Source of the DNA: Micromonospora sp. DSM 45708 | GTDB lineage: Bacteria > Actinomycetota > Actinomycetes > Mycobacteriales > Micromonosporaceae | Direction of reading: 5' to 3' | Assembly: GCF_039566955.1 (NCBI RefSeq) | Contig: NZ_CP154796.1 | Location: 6,200,001-6,264,000 of the forward strand | DNA length: 64,000 nt | Shown: piece by piece, positions 55,896-64,000 of the stretch | Numbering within the stretch: the stretch's first letter is position 1 | How the letters are laid out: the number at the start of each line of letters is the position of its first letter | Made by a program: the position numbers and the translations under genes | The notes under the pieces: generated by a model | Database searches by the model: none | The model's input: only the letters and a program-made list of their open reading frames with translations | Told to the model about the DNA's origin: nothing

Positions 55896-56794
55896 GAGAG
55901 CACCTTCTCCGGGGCGGTCTCGTAGTGCCGCAGGAACAGTTCCTCCAGCGTGGGCGGCGTGCTGACCAGGCTGCGGACGCCCAGTTCGGTGAGGCGGCGC
56001 AGCGCGGTGTCCAGCGCGGCGGTGTCCACGTCGAAGCGCACCCGGTGGCCGTCCACCCGCAGGTCGTGCACGCCGGGCAGGTCGGCCAGCCCGTCGAGCG
56101 GGGCGGTGACCTCGGCGTCGATCGCGGTGCGGTGCAGGTGGCGCAGGTCGCCGAGCGTGCCGGACTCCACCGCGCGGCCGGCCCGGATGATGGTGACCCG
56201 GTCGCAGAGCGCCTCCACCTCGGCCAGGATGTGGCTGGAGAGCAGCACGGTGCGGCCGTCGTGGCGGGCCCGGCGGACCCAGTGCTGGAACACCTCCTCC
56301 ATCAGCGGGTCGAGCCCGGAGGTCGGCTCGTCGAGGATGAGCAGCTCGACGTCGGAGGCGAGCGCGGCCACCAGGCCGACCTTCTGCCGGTTGCCCTTGG
56401 AGTAGGTGCGGCCCTTCTTGCGCGGGTCCAGCTCGAACGACTCCAGCAGCTCGGCGCGGCGCCTCGGGTCGAGCCCGCCGCGCATCCGGCCGAGCAGGTC
56501 GATCACCTCGCCGCCGCTGAGGTTGGGCCAGAGCGTGACGTCGCCGGGCACGTACGCGAGCCGGCGGTGCAGCGCGACGGCGTCCCGCCACGGATCGCCG
56601 CCGAGCAGCCGGACGGTCCCCGCGTCCGCCCGCAGCAGGCCGAGCAGCACCCGGATGGTGGTCGACTTGCCCGAGCCGTTGGGGCCCAGGAAGCCGTGCA
56701 CCTCACCGGTGCGGACGCTCAGGTCGAGTCCGTCGAGCGCCCGGGTCCGGCCGAACGTCTTCACCAGGCCGGACACCTCAATGGTGGTTTCCAT
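55892..56794 (-). CDS. ABC exporter ATP-binding protein
   Basis: A 300-residue ATPase. Walker [10 protein letters not shown], signature-like [15 protein letters not shown] (SKGN replaces SGGQ, as in many ABC-2 drug exporters), Walker [13 protein letters not shown], switch [15 protein letters not shown]. The C-terminal ~80 residues end [12 protein letters not shown]. It pairs with the overlapping permease gene. Confidence 0.92.
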   Translation of the reverse strand: METTIEVSGLVKTFGRTRALDGLDLSVRTGEVHGFLGPNGSGKSTTIRVLLGLLRADAGTVRLLGGDPWRDAVALHRRLAYVPGDVTLWPNLSGGEVIDLLGRMRGGLDPRRRAELLESFELDPRKKGRTYSKGNRQKVGLVAALASDVELLILDEPTSGLDPLMEEVFQHWVRRARHDGRTVLLSSHILAEVEALCDRVTIIRAGRAVESGTLGDLRHLHRTAIDAEVTAPLDGLADLPGVHDLRVDGHRVRFDVDTAALDTALRRLTELGVRSLVSTPPTLEELFLRHYETAPEKVLS

Positions 56795-56860
56795 ACTTCG
56801 GAAGCTACGCTCGTTTCAGAAACTTGTGAAGACAGTGAGAGGTGAGAGACGATCACGGGG
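56795..56860. promoter_or_regulatory. Operator-like palindrome between exporter and MarR-like gene
   Basis: GTTTCAGAAAC (56813-56823) is a perfect palindrome around one base, and CTTCGGAAG (about 56798-56806) is another. Both lie in the short divergent region, suited to control by the MarR-like protein. Confidence 0.45.
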
Positions 56861-57385
56861 ATGAGCGCCGAGGAGACGACCATGAGCCAACCCCCCGCGT
56901 ACGACGAGGAAGAGGTCCACCTCTTCGTCGAGCGGATGGCGATGGCCTTCGCCGACGTCGGCTTCCCCCGGATGGCCGCCCGGGTCCTGTTCACCGTGAT
57001 GAGCGCCGACGACCCGCTGACCGCGGCCGAGATCGCCGAGCGGCTGGGTGTCAGCGCGGCGGCCGTCTCCGGCGCGGTCCGCTACCTGACCCAGTTCGCC
57101 ATGCTGGTCCGCGAGCCGGTCAAGGGCTCCCGACGCGACCGCTACCGGATGCCGGACAACCCCTGGTACGAGGCGACCATCACCAAGACCAACCTCTACA
57201 AGAACTTCATCGACATCGCCGGTGGCGGCGTCGACGCGCTGCGCGGCCGGAGCACCCCGGCCGGCGAACGGGTCACCGAGATGCGGGACTTCTTCCTCTT
57301 CGTACAGGACGAGGTGGAGTCGCTCGGCGACCGGTGGCGGGCCCATCGGGCCGCGACCGGGCACGGCGGCCCGGCCGGCGGCTGA
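56861..57385 (+). CDS. MarR/GbsR-like transcriptional regulator
   Basis: A 174-residue winged-helix regulator. LTAAEIAERLGVSAAAVSGAVRYLTQFAMLVREPVKGSRRDRYRM is the HTH and wing, and the C-terminal part (DEVESLGDRWRAHRA) is helical. ATG at 56882 has GAGGAG six bases upstream and may be the true start; 56861 is the longest. Divergent from an ABC exporter, which it probably represses. Confidence 0.88.
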   Translation: MSAEETTMSQPPAYDEEEVHLFVERMAMAFADVGFPRMAARVLFTVMSADDPLTAAEIAERLGVSAAAVSGAVRYLTQFAMLVREPVKGSRRDRYRMPDNPWYEATITKTNLYKNFIDIAGGGVDALRGRSTPAGERVTEMRDFFLFVQDEVESLGDRWRAHRAATGHGGPAGG

Positions 57386-57388
57386 ACC

Positions 57389-57946
57389 TCAGCGGGTGTT
57401 CCCCCAGCGGGCCTGCTCCAACAGGTCCGCCGCCCGCTCCCGGGCCGCCGGGTCGTCGTCGGTACGCAGCAACGCGGTCGCCGCGTCCACCGCCTCGGCG
57501 AGGCGTCGCCACTGGAGGTCCCGCTCCCGCACCAGATCCGACTGGGCGGCGAGCTGCCGGGTCTTCACCCACAGCTCGACGAAGACCGTCACCTTGGCCC
57601 GCAGCACCCACGGATCGAACGGCTTGGTCAGGTAGTCGACCGCACCGACCGCGTAACCGCGCAGCGCGAGCTGGGCGTCCTTGTCCGCCGCGGTGAGGAA
57701 GATGATCGGTACGTGCCGGGTGCGCTCCCGCCGCTTGATGTGGGTGGCGGTCTCGAAGCCGTCCATGTCCGGCATCTGCGCGTCCAGCAGGATCACCGCG
57801 AAGTCGTCCACCAGCAACTGCTTGAGCGCGGCCTCACCGCTCTCCACCGCGACCGACTGCACCGGGAGCCCCTGGAGGATGGCCTCCAACGCCATCAGGT
57901 TCTCCCGCCGGTCGTCCACCAGCAGGGCCTTGGCCGTCTGCGTCAC
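57389..57946 (-). CDS. Response regulator with C-terminal helical region
   Basis: A 185-residue protein. The receiver domain has acidic pocket DDRRE, phospho-acceptor Asp55 in LLDAQMPDMDG, Thr in FLTAADKD and Lys in YLTKPFDPWVL. No output domain follows, only a ~60-residue helical tail (LAAQSDLVRERDLQWRRLAEAV). GTG at 57946 overlaps the kinase stop (GTGA). It is probably the second phosphate acceptor of the upstream hybrid kinase. Confidence 0.92.
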   Translation of the reverse strand: MTQTAKALLVDDRRENLMALEAILQGLPVQSVAVESGEAALKQLLVDDFAVILLDAQMPDMDGFETATHIKRRERTRHVPIIFLTAADKDAQLALRGYAVGAVDYLTKPFDPWVLRAKVTVFVELWVKTRQLAAQSDLVRERDLQWRRLAEAVDAATALLRTDDDPAARERAADLLEQARWGNTR

Positions 57947-60900
57947 GCGTTCTCCTCGCCTCTGCTGCGGCCGATCCAGGACGCCATCAGCCCGATCAGC
58001 TCGTCCAGGTCCACCGGCTTGGTGATGTAGTCGCTGCCGCCGGCCGCCAGCGCCGACTCCCGGTCGCCGGGCATCGCCTTGGCGGTCAGGAACACGATCG
58101 GCAGGTCCGCGAAGCGGTGGTTGCGGCGGATCTGCGCGGTCGTCTCGTAGCCGTCCTGATCCGGCATCATCGCGTCCATCAGGACGATGTCCACCTCCGG
58201 GTGCTCGGCGAGCTGACGCACGCCGTCCACGCCGTTGTCCGAGTACAGCACGGTCATCCCGTGCAGTTCCAACGCGGACGTCAGCGCGAACACGTTCCGG
58301 ACGTCGTCGTCGATGATCAGGACGGTCACGCCGTCCAGCCGGCGGGTCGCCGGCGTCTCCTGCGGCTGCGGCAGCTCCATCGGCATGAGCAGCGACGACG
58401 GCAGGCCCGCGCGGCTCGGCGACGGCGGGGCCGGCGCCACCACCGCGTCCGGCGCCAGCACGTCCGGTACGAAGAGCGTGAACGTCGACCCCTGCCCGGG
58501 CGCGGACGACACGGTGATCGTGCCGCCGAGCAGGCGGGCCAGGTCCCGGCTGATCGACAGGCCCAGCCCGGTGCCGCCGTAGCGCCGGCTGGTCGTGCCG
58601 TCGGCCTGCTGGAACGCCTCGAAGATCAGCGAGAGCTTGTCGTCCGAGACGCCGATCCCGGTGTCGATGACGGTGAACGCGATGACCCGCTGCGCGTTGG
58701 TCAGTGCCGGCACGTCGAAGACCGCGTTCTCGGCGGCCGGCCCGATGCGCAGCGTCACCGCCCCGTTGTCGGTGAACTTCACCGCGTTCGACAGCAGGTT
58801 GCGCAGGATCTGCTGCAACCGCTGGGCGTCGGTGACCAGGGCCGGCGGCAGTTCCCGGCTGACCCGGACCTGGAAGTCCAGGCCCTTCTCCTCGGCCTGC
58901 GGCGCGAACGCCTGCTCGACGTAGCCGCGGATCTCGGCAAACTGGATCTCGGCCGGCTCCACGTCCATCCGGCCCGCCTCGATCTTGGACAGGTCCAGGA
59001 TGTCGTCGATCAGCGACAGCAGGTCCGAGCCGGCGCCGTGGATGGTCCGGGCGAACTCGATCTGCTTCGCGCTGAGGTTCCGCTCCGGGTTTTCCGCCAG
59101 CAGCCGCGCCAGCAGCAGCAGGGAGTTCAGCGGCGTCCGCAGCTCGTGGCTCATGTTGGCCAGGAACTCCGACTTGTACGCCGACGCGCGGGTGAGCTGC
59201 TGCGCCTTCTCCTCCAGGCCGAGCCGGGCCAGCTCGATCTCCCGGTTCTGCGTCTCGATGTTGGCCTTCTGCTCCGACAGCAGCTTCGCCTTGTCCTCCA
59301 GCTCGGCGTTGGTGCGCTGCAACTCCGCCGACTGGTCCTGCATCTCGTGCGCCAGCCGCTGCGACTGTGCCAGCAGCTCCTCCGTACGCCGGTTGGCCTG
59401 AATGGTGTTGACCGCGACGCCGATGGTGAGCACCAGCCGCTCCAGGAACGACAGGTGCAGCTCGGAGAAGGTGGTCACGCCGGCGAACTCGATCACGCCG
59501 AGCAGCTCACCCTCGAACAGCACCGGCAGCACCACCAGGTCGGCCGGGGGCGTGTCGGCCAGCCCGGAACGGACCACCAGCCGGCCGCCCGGCTGCGCCT
59601 TGACCCGGATGGTGCGGCGGGAAAGCGCGGCCTGCCCGACCAGCCCCTCGCCCGGGCCGAACGTGACGTCGTGGCCCCGGGCCACGTAGCCGTACGAGGC
59701 GGTGAGCCGCAGCCGCATGCTGCCCTCGGAGCTGTCCGCCAGGAAGAACGCGCCGAGCTGCGCGTCGACCAGCGGGGTCACCTCCATCATGATCATGCGG
59801 CAGACCTCGCCCAGGTCCCGCTGGCCCTGGAGCAGGCCGCCGATGCGGGCCAGGTTGGAGTCGAGCCAGCCCTGCTCGGCGTTCTTCTTGGTCGTCTCCC
59901 GGAGGGTGACGATCATCTGGTTGATGTTGTCCTTCAGCTCGGCGACCTCGCCCTGCGCCTTCACGTTGATCCGCTGGGTCAGGTCGCCCCGGGTCACCGA
60001 CGTGGAGACCTGCGCGATGGCGCGCAACTGCGTGGTCAACGTCGAGGCGAGCTGGTTGACGTTCTCGGTGAGGTCGCGCCAGGTGCCGGAGACGCCCTTC
60101 ACCTGGGCCTGGCCGCCGAGCTTGCCCTCGGTGCCCACCTCGCGGGCCACCCGGGTCACCTCGTCGGCGAACGAGGAGAGCTGGTCCACCATCGTGTTGA
60201 CGGTGTTCTTCAGCTCCAGGATCTCGCCCTGCGCGTCCACCGTGATCTTCTGACCCAGGTCACCCCGCGCCACCGCCGTGGTGACCGACGCGATGTTGCG
60301 GACCTGGGAGGTCAGGTTCGACCCCATCGAGTTCACGTTGTCGGTCAGGTCCCGCCACGTGCCGGAGACGCCCTTCACCTGCGCCTGACCGCCGAGCTTG
60401 CCCTCGGTGCCCACCTCACGCGCCACCCGCGTCACCTCGTCCGCGAACGACGAGAGCTGGTCCACCATCGTGTTCACCGTGGACTTCAGCTCCAGGATCT
60501 CGCCCTGCGCGTCCACGGTGATCTTCTGCGACAGGTCGCCCTTGGCGACCGCGGTGGAGACCTGGGCGATGTTCCGCACCTGGGCGGTCAGGTTCGACGC
60601 CATCGAGTTCACGTTGTCGGTCAGGTCCCGCCACGTGCCGGCCACGCCGCGCACCTGGGCCTGACCGCCCAGCTTGCCCTCGGTGCCCACCTCACGCGCC
60701 ACCCGCGTCACCTCGTCGGCGAACGACGAGAGCTGGTCCACCATCGTGTTCACCGTCGACTTCAGCTCCAGGATCTCGCCCCGGGCGTCCACGGTGATCT
60801 TCTGCGACAGGTCGCCCTTCGCCACCGCCGTGGTGACCGACGCGATGTTGCGGACCTGGGAGGTCAGGTTCGACGCCATCGAGTTCACGTTGTCGGTCAG

Positions 60901-62310
60901 GTCCCGCCAGGTGCCGGAGACGCCCTTCACCTGCGCCTGACCACCGAGCTTGCCCTCGGTGCCCACCTCACGCGCCACCCGCGTCACCTCGTCGGCGAAC
61001 GACGAGAGCTGATCCACCATCGTGTTCACGGTGTTCTTCAGCTCCAGGATCTCGCCCTGCGCGTCCACCGTGATCTTCTGACCCAGGTCGCCCTTCGCCA
61101 CGGCGGTCGACACCTGGGAGATGTTCCGGACCTGGCTGGTCAGGTTGCCGGCGAGCTGGTTGACGTTCTCGGTGAGGTCGCGCCAGGTGCCGGAGACGCC
61201 GCGCACCTGGGCCTGGCCGCCGAGCTTGCCCTCGATGCCGACCTCGCGGGCCACCCGGGTCACCTCATCGGCGAACGACGAGAGCTGGTCCACCATCGTG
61301 TTCACGGTGTCCTTCAGCTCCAGGATCTCGCCCTGCGCCGCCACCGTGATCTTCTGGCTCAGGTCGCCCTTCGCCACCGCCGTCGACACCTGGGCGATGT
61401 TGCGGACCTGGGAGGTCAGGTTCGACGCCATCGAGTTGACGTTGTCGGTCAGGTCCTTCCAGGTGCCGGCCACACCCGGCACCTGCGCCTGACCGCCCAG
61501 CTTGCCCTCGGTGCCCACCTCACGCGCCACCCGCGTCACCTGCTCGGCGAAGAGGCGCAGCGTGTCGGTGAGCGAGTTCATGGTGTCCGCCAGCTCGGCC
61601 ACCTCGCCGCGCGCGCCGACGGTGATCTTCTGCGACAGGTCACCCTTCGCCACCGCGGTCGCCACCTGGGAGATCGACCGCACCTGGCCGGTCAGGTTCG
61701 ACGCCATGGTGTTCACCGAGTCGGTGAGGTCCTTCCAGGTGCCGGCGACGCCGCGCACGTCGGCCTGGCCGCCGAGCTTGCCCTCGGTGCCCACCTCACG
61801 CGCCACCCGGGTCACCTCGTCGGCGAACGACGAGAGCTGGTCGACCATGGTGTTCACGGTCCGGCCGATCCGCAGGTACTCACCGCGCAGCGGGCGTCCG
61901 TCGATCTCCAACGCCATGTGCTGGGACAGGTCGCCGTCGGCCACCGCCACGATGACCCGGGCGATCTCGGTGGCCGGCCGGCCCAGGTCGTCGATCAGCG
62001 AGTTGACCGCCCGCTGCCCCTCCGCCCAGGAGCCCTCCAGGCCCTCGTCGTCGAGGCGCTCGGTCAGCCGGCCGTCCCGGCCGACGATCCGGCTGATCCG
62101 GCGCAGGTCCAGGTGCTGCCGTTCCTGGAGCGACACCACGTCGTTGAACGCGTCGGCCACCTCGCCGGAGCGGCCCGCCCGTCGCGGCAGGCGAGCCCGG
62201 AGGTCGCCGCGGGCCACCCGCTGCAACGCCTCGACCAGCTCGCCGAGGAGCGCCTCGTGGTCGGTGGCGGACGGATCCGCGCTCACCGACTGTTTCGCCG
62301 TGGTCATCAT
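57943..62310 (-). CDS. Cytoplasmic poly-HAMP hybrid histidine kinase
   Basis: A 1455-residue sensor without membrane segments. The N-terminal ~800 residues are HAMP modules, including seven tandem units of about 92 residues marked by EGKLGGQ and [24 protein letters not shown] domain follows ([19 protein letters not shown] ... [20 protein letters not shown]), then a coiled coil, HisKA with His near 1055 ([19 protein letters not shown]), HATPase (GTGLGLSI) and a receiver with Asp near 1379 ([12 protein letters not shown]). The layout resembles fungal Nik1/Os-1 osmosensors. ATG at 62307 is also possible. Confidence 0.94.
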   Translation of the reverse strand: MMTTAKQSVSADPSATDHEALLGELVEALQRVARGDLRARLPRRAGRSGEVADAFNDVVSLQERQHLDLRRISRIVGRDGRLTERLDDEGLEGSWAEGQRAVNSLIDDLGRPATEIARVIVAVADGDLSQHMALEIDGRPLRGEYLRIGRTVNTMVDQLSSFADEVTRVAREVGTEGKLGGQADVRGVAGTWKDLTDSVNTMASNLTGQVRSISQVATAVAKGDLSQKITVGARGEVAELADTMNSLTDTLRLFAEQVTRVAREVGTEGKLGGQAQVPGVAGTWKDLTDNVNSMASNLTSQVRNIAQVSTAVAKGDLSQKITVAAQGEILELKDTVNTMVDQLSSFADEVTRVAREVGIEGKLGGQAQVRGVSGTWRDLTENVNQLAGNLTSQVRNISQVSTAVAKGDLGQKITVDAQGEILELKNTVNTMVDQLSSFADEVTRVAREVGTEGKLGGQAQVKGVSGTWRDLTDNVNSMASNLTSQVRNIASVTTAVAKGDLSQKITVDARGEILELKSTVNTMVDQLSSFADEVTRVAREVGTEGKLGGQAQVRGVAGTWRDLTDNVNSMASNLTAQVRNIAQVSTAVAKGDLSQKITVDAQGEILELKSTVNTMVDQLSSFADEVTRVAREVGTEGKLGGQAQVKGVSGTWRDLTDNVNSMGSNLTSQVRNIASVTTAVARGDLGQKITVDAQGEILELKNTVNTMVDQLSSFADEVTRVAREVGTEGKLGGQAQVKGVSGTWRDLTENVNQLASTLTTQLRAIAQVSTSVTRGDLTQRINVKAQGEVAELKDNINQMIVTLRETTKKNAEQGWLDSNLARIGGLLQGQRDLGEVCRMIMMEVTPLVDAQLGAFFLADSSEGSMRLRLTASYGYVARGHDVTFGPGEGLVGQAALSRRTIRVKAQPGGRLVVRSGLADTPPADLVVLPVLFEGELLGVIEFAGVTTFSELHLSFLERLVLTIGVAVNTIQANRRTEELLAQSQRLAHEMQDQSAELQRTNAELEDKAKLLSEQKANIETQNREIELARLGLEEKAQQLTRASAYKSEFLANMSHELRTPLNSLLLLARLLAENPERNLSAKQIEFARTIHGAGSDLLSLIDDILDLSKIEAGRMDVEPAEIQFAEIRGYVEQAFAPQAEEKGLDFQVRVSRELPPALVTDAQRLQQILRNLLSNAVKFTDNGAVTLRIGPAAENAVFDVPALTNAQRVIAFTVIDTGIGVSDDKLSLIFEAFQQADGTTSRRYGGTGLGLSISRDLARLLGGTITVSSAPGQGSTFTLFVPDVLAPDAVVAPAPPSPSRAGLPSSLLMPMELPQPQETPATRRLDGVTVLIIDDDVRNVFALTSALELHGMTVLYSDNGVDGVRQLAEHPEVDIVLMDAMMPDQDGYETTAQIRRNHRFADLPIVFLTAKAMPGDRESALAAGGSDYITKPVDLDELIGLMASWIGRSRGEENA
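60060..61880 (-). repeat. Tandem 276-bp coding repeats (HAMP units)
   Basis: Seven in-frame units of about 276 bp, several nearly identical over more than 100 bases, encode the 92-residue HAMP pairs. The outer units (near 61800 and 60100) are most diverged, inner ones most alike, consistent with expansion by unequal recombination or gene conversion. Confidence 0.9.
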
Positions 62311-62488
62311 TCCTCGCTCAGCTCGGGGCCCACCGGCTCGTGCCGACACGCGGCCATCCCATCATTCTGCCGCGCGATCCGTCGAGGTCACGGTCGGCTG
62401 AGGGCGCGTCACGGACGGTATCCGCCCGAGTTTCCGGGTTCGGGCGGGGTGGTTGGCAGCCGGGGCGGCGGCGGTAGAGGATACGGAG

Positions 62489-64000
62489 GTGGCAGCGGAT
62501 GCGGGGCCGGCCCACGGCGACGGCGCGGACGAGCACGTCCGACGCGTCCGCCTCCCCGCCGACCGGCGCACCCCGGCAGCGGCCCGGGCGCTGGTGCGGG
62601 CCATGCTCCTCGAAGCCGGCCTGCCCGAGTTGCTCAACGAGGCGCTACTGCTCACCACCGAGCTGACCACCAACGCGGTCGAGCACGCGCGTACCGAACT
62701 GGACATCGAGGTCGAGGCCGACCCCGCCGGGTTCACCGTCACCGTCACCGACTTCGCCTCCGGCCCGGTCGACGAACTCGTCGTCGGCGTACGCAACACC
62801 ACCGCCGACATCACCGAGGTGGCCACGCGCGGTCGCGGCCTGCTGCTCGTCGACCACTTCGCCAGCCGCTGGGGCACCACCTACCTACCCACCGGCAAGG
62901 GCGTCTGGTTCCGCCTGGACCGGCCCGACCCCGGCGGGCCCACCCGGCGGTCCGCCGCGCCGGCCCGGGACACCACGGAACGCCCGGGCCAGGGCACGCC
63001 GAGCGCCGCGGCGATGAGCGCGCTGATGCAGACCACCCCCGACGCGTACGCCGACGACCCGCTTCCCGAGTTCGCCACCGGGCTGCTGACCCGGGTGGGC
63101 GAGATGGTCGGCGCGGCCGGCGGCACGGTCCGACTGGACCGCGGTGACGGGCTGGGCACCCAGGTGTTCGCCCGCTACGGCCGGGCGCCCCGGGAGGGCA
63201 ACGAGCTGCTGTGTGTCCCGCTCGCCGTGCACCGCCCGTACGCCGGCGAGCTGGAACTGGACGCGGCGCCCTCGGCGTACGCCCGGCCGCTCGCGGTGCT
63301 GGCCGCCGAGCGGCTGTCACTGCACCTGGAGAACGACCGGCTGCGCCGCGCCGACGTCCGCCGGTCCGCCTGGCTGACCTTCCTCGCCGAGGCGAGCGAG
63401 CTGCTCGCCCAGTCGCTGGACGTCGAGTTGACCATGGCGCTCGTCCCGCAGCTCGTGGTGCCCCGGCTCGGCCAGTGGTGCGCGGTGCACACCACCGACG
63501 AATGGGGGCGGCTGCGCCTCGCCGCGTCCAGCCACGCCGACGAGGGGATGCTTCCCCACCTGCACCGGGTCCTCGCCGAGACCGGCCCGGACTCGATCCA
63601 GTCCCGGCTGCGCGAGGCGTCCCGCAGTCAGACGCAGGTGCCGTTGGGCGGGCCGATGGAGGGCTTCGCCGTCCCGTTGATCGCCCGCGGGCAGCGGCTC
63701 GGCACGCTCGCCGTGGGCCGGCACCAGCGGCACCGGCACGACCCCGACGAGGTCTCGGTGCTGGAGGACGTGGCCCGGCGGGCCGCGCTCGCCATCGAGA
63801 ACGCCCGCATCCACGCCGAACGCCGCCGGGTCGCGCAGACGCTCCAGCAGTCGCTGCTGCCGCCGGTGCTGCCGGTGGTCGAGGGCATCGGCTTCGCCGC
63901 CGAGTACGTCCCGACCGGCGACGACGCCGAGGTCGGTGGCGACTTCTACGACGTGGTGCCGCTGCCGGACGGTCGCTGGCTGGTGGTGGTCGGTGACGTC
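62489..64000 (+). CDS. HATPase-GAF-SpoIIE phosphatase (3' end cut by window edge)
   Basis: At least 504 residues. The N-terminal anti-sigma-type ATPase has the N box ELTTNAVEHA and the G box GRGLLLVDHF. A middle region with GAF-like tracts (LAEASELLAQSLDVELTMALVPQLVVPRLGQWCAVH; VLEDVARRAALAIENARI) leads to a SpoIIE/PP2C start (QTLQQSLLPPVLP, EYVPTGDDAEVGGDFYDVV). It could both bind or phosphorylate and dephosphorylate STAS-pathway proteins. GTG at 62489 follows GAGGATACGGAG. Divergent from the poly-HAMP kinase, so a shared signalling role is likely. Confidence 0.92.
   Translation, partial: MAADAGPAHGDGADEHVRRVRLPADRRTPAAARALVRAMLLEAGLPELLNEALLLTTELTTNAVEHARTELDIEVEADPAGFTVTVTDFASGPVDELVVGVRNTTADITEVATRGRGLLLVDHFASRWGTTYLPTGKGVWFRLDRPDPGGPTRRSAAPARDTTERPGQGTPSAAAMSALMQTTPDAYADDPLPEFATGLLTRVGEMVGAAGGTVRLDRGDGLGTQVFARYGRAPREGNELLCVPLAVHRPYAGELELDAAPSAYARPLAVLAAERLSLHLENDRLRRADVRRSAWLTFLAEASELLAQSLDVELTMALVPQLVVPRLGQWCAVHTTDEWGRLRLAASSHADEGMLPHLHRVLAETGPDSIQSRLREASRSQTQVPLGGPMEGFAVPLIARGQRLGTLAVGRHQRHRHDPDEVSVLEDVARRAALAIENARIHAERRRVAQTLQQSLLPPVLPVVEGIGFAAEYVPTGDDAEVGGDFYDVVPLPDGRWLVVVGDV

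Noticed and set aside
58117..63147. 1676-codon plus-strand open frame
   Set aside because: It mirrors the poly-HAMP kinase repeats and crosses the start of the phosphatase gene; composition is His/Arg/Val-rich as expected of an antisense shadow.

Overview
The window is GC-rich, compact DNA from a high-GC Gram-positive bacterium. Gene content points to a filamentous actinomycete, most likely Micromonosporaceae (Micromonospora-like). Supporting signs are a BldC regulator, a paired XRE(DUF5753)/DUF397 locus, class II HelD, futalosine-route menaquinone genes, ResABC/CcdA-type cytochrome c assembly, many GTG starts, and ATGA/GTGA/TGATG gene overlaps. The genus is inferred from gene content and style; no rRNA gene is present.

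Layout. 1-1025: mqnC (cut by the left edge). 1188-2948: AlbA_2/Schlafen-type ATP-binding regulator behind phased repeat operators. 3104-6879: phenylacetyl-CoA epoxidase operon paaABCDE, with a 57-bp tandem duplication at the paaA/paaB junction. 7250-9183: two coupled secreted class A beta-lactamase-like paralogues. 9200-11949: ArsR-like regulator, MFS exporter and mqnA. 11950-12434: leader region with two inverted copies of a 33-nt element, one per divergent gene. 12435-17048: HelD, an ABC exporter and a glyoxalase-like protein. 17170-20260: vitamin B12 transporter btuFCD behind a cobalamin riboswitch. 20347-23206: secreted M14 and C39-like peptidases, divergent. 23283-25200: two membrane proteins and mqnE. 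25431-28675: NlpC/P60 hydrolase and a proline-rich tail-anchored protein. 28863-35113: DEAD-box helicase with a long RFGDR-repeat tail, glycolipid-binding-like protein, TetR/SDR pair, Cds1-like enzyme and a second SDR. 35114-35947: non-coding, repeat-rich, holding a possible mobile element. 35948-41097: Lrp, BldC, UbiX, a terpene synthase, UbiA and UbiD. 41207-47568: alpha/beta hydrolase, XRE/DUF397 pair, AhpD-like/MarR pair, pectate lyase and a surface protein. 47677-53675: hemL, histidine phosphatase, resA, ccdA, resB and ccsB in one tight operon. 53887-57385: STAS protein, ABC-2 exporter and MarR-like regulator. 57389-64000: response regulator, a 1455-residue poly-HAMP hybrid kinase and a divergent HATPase-GAF-SpoIIE phosphatase (cut by the right edge).

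A respiratory theme links distant parts. mqnC, mqnA and mqnE plus ubiX/ubiA/ubiD-type genes cover most of the futalosine menaquinone route, and hemL with the ResB/CcsB/CcdA/ResA set supplies haem and cytochrome c assembly. A class I terpene synthase sits among the quinone genes. The right end is a signalling island (STAS, response regulator, poly-HAMP kinase, SpoIIE phosphatase).

The most unusual sequence-level observations are the paired inverted leader elements between the ArsR-like gene and helD, the 20-bp-phased repeats before the AlbA_2 gene, the 57-bp duplication that lengthens PaaB, the imperfect 32-bp inverted repeats around a 505-bp GC-repeat island, and the seven tandem 92-residue HAMP units.
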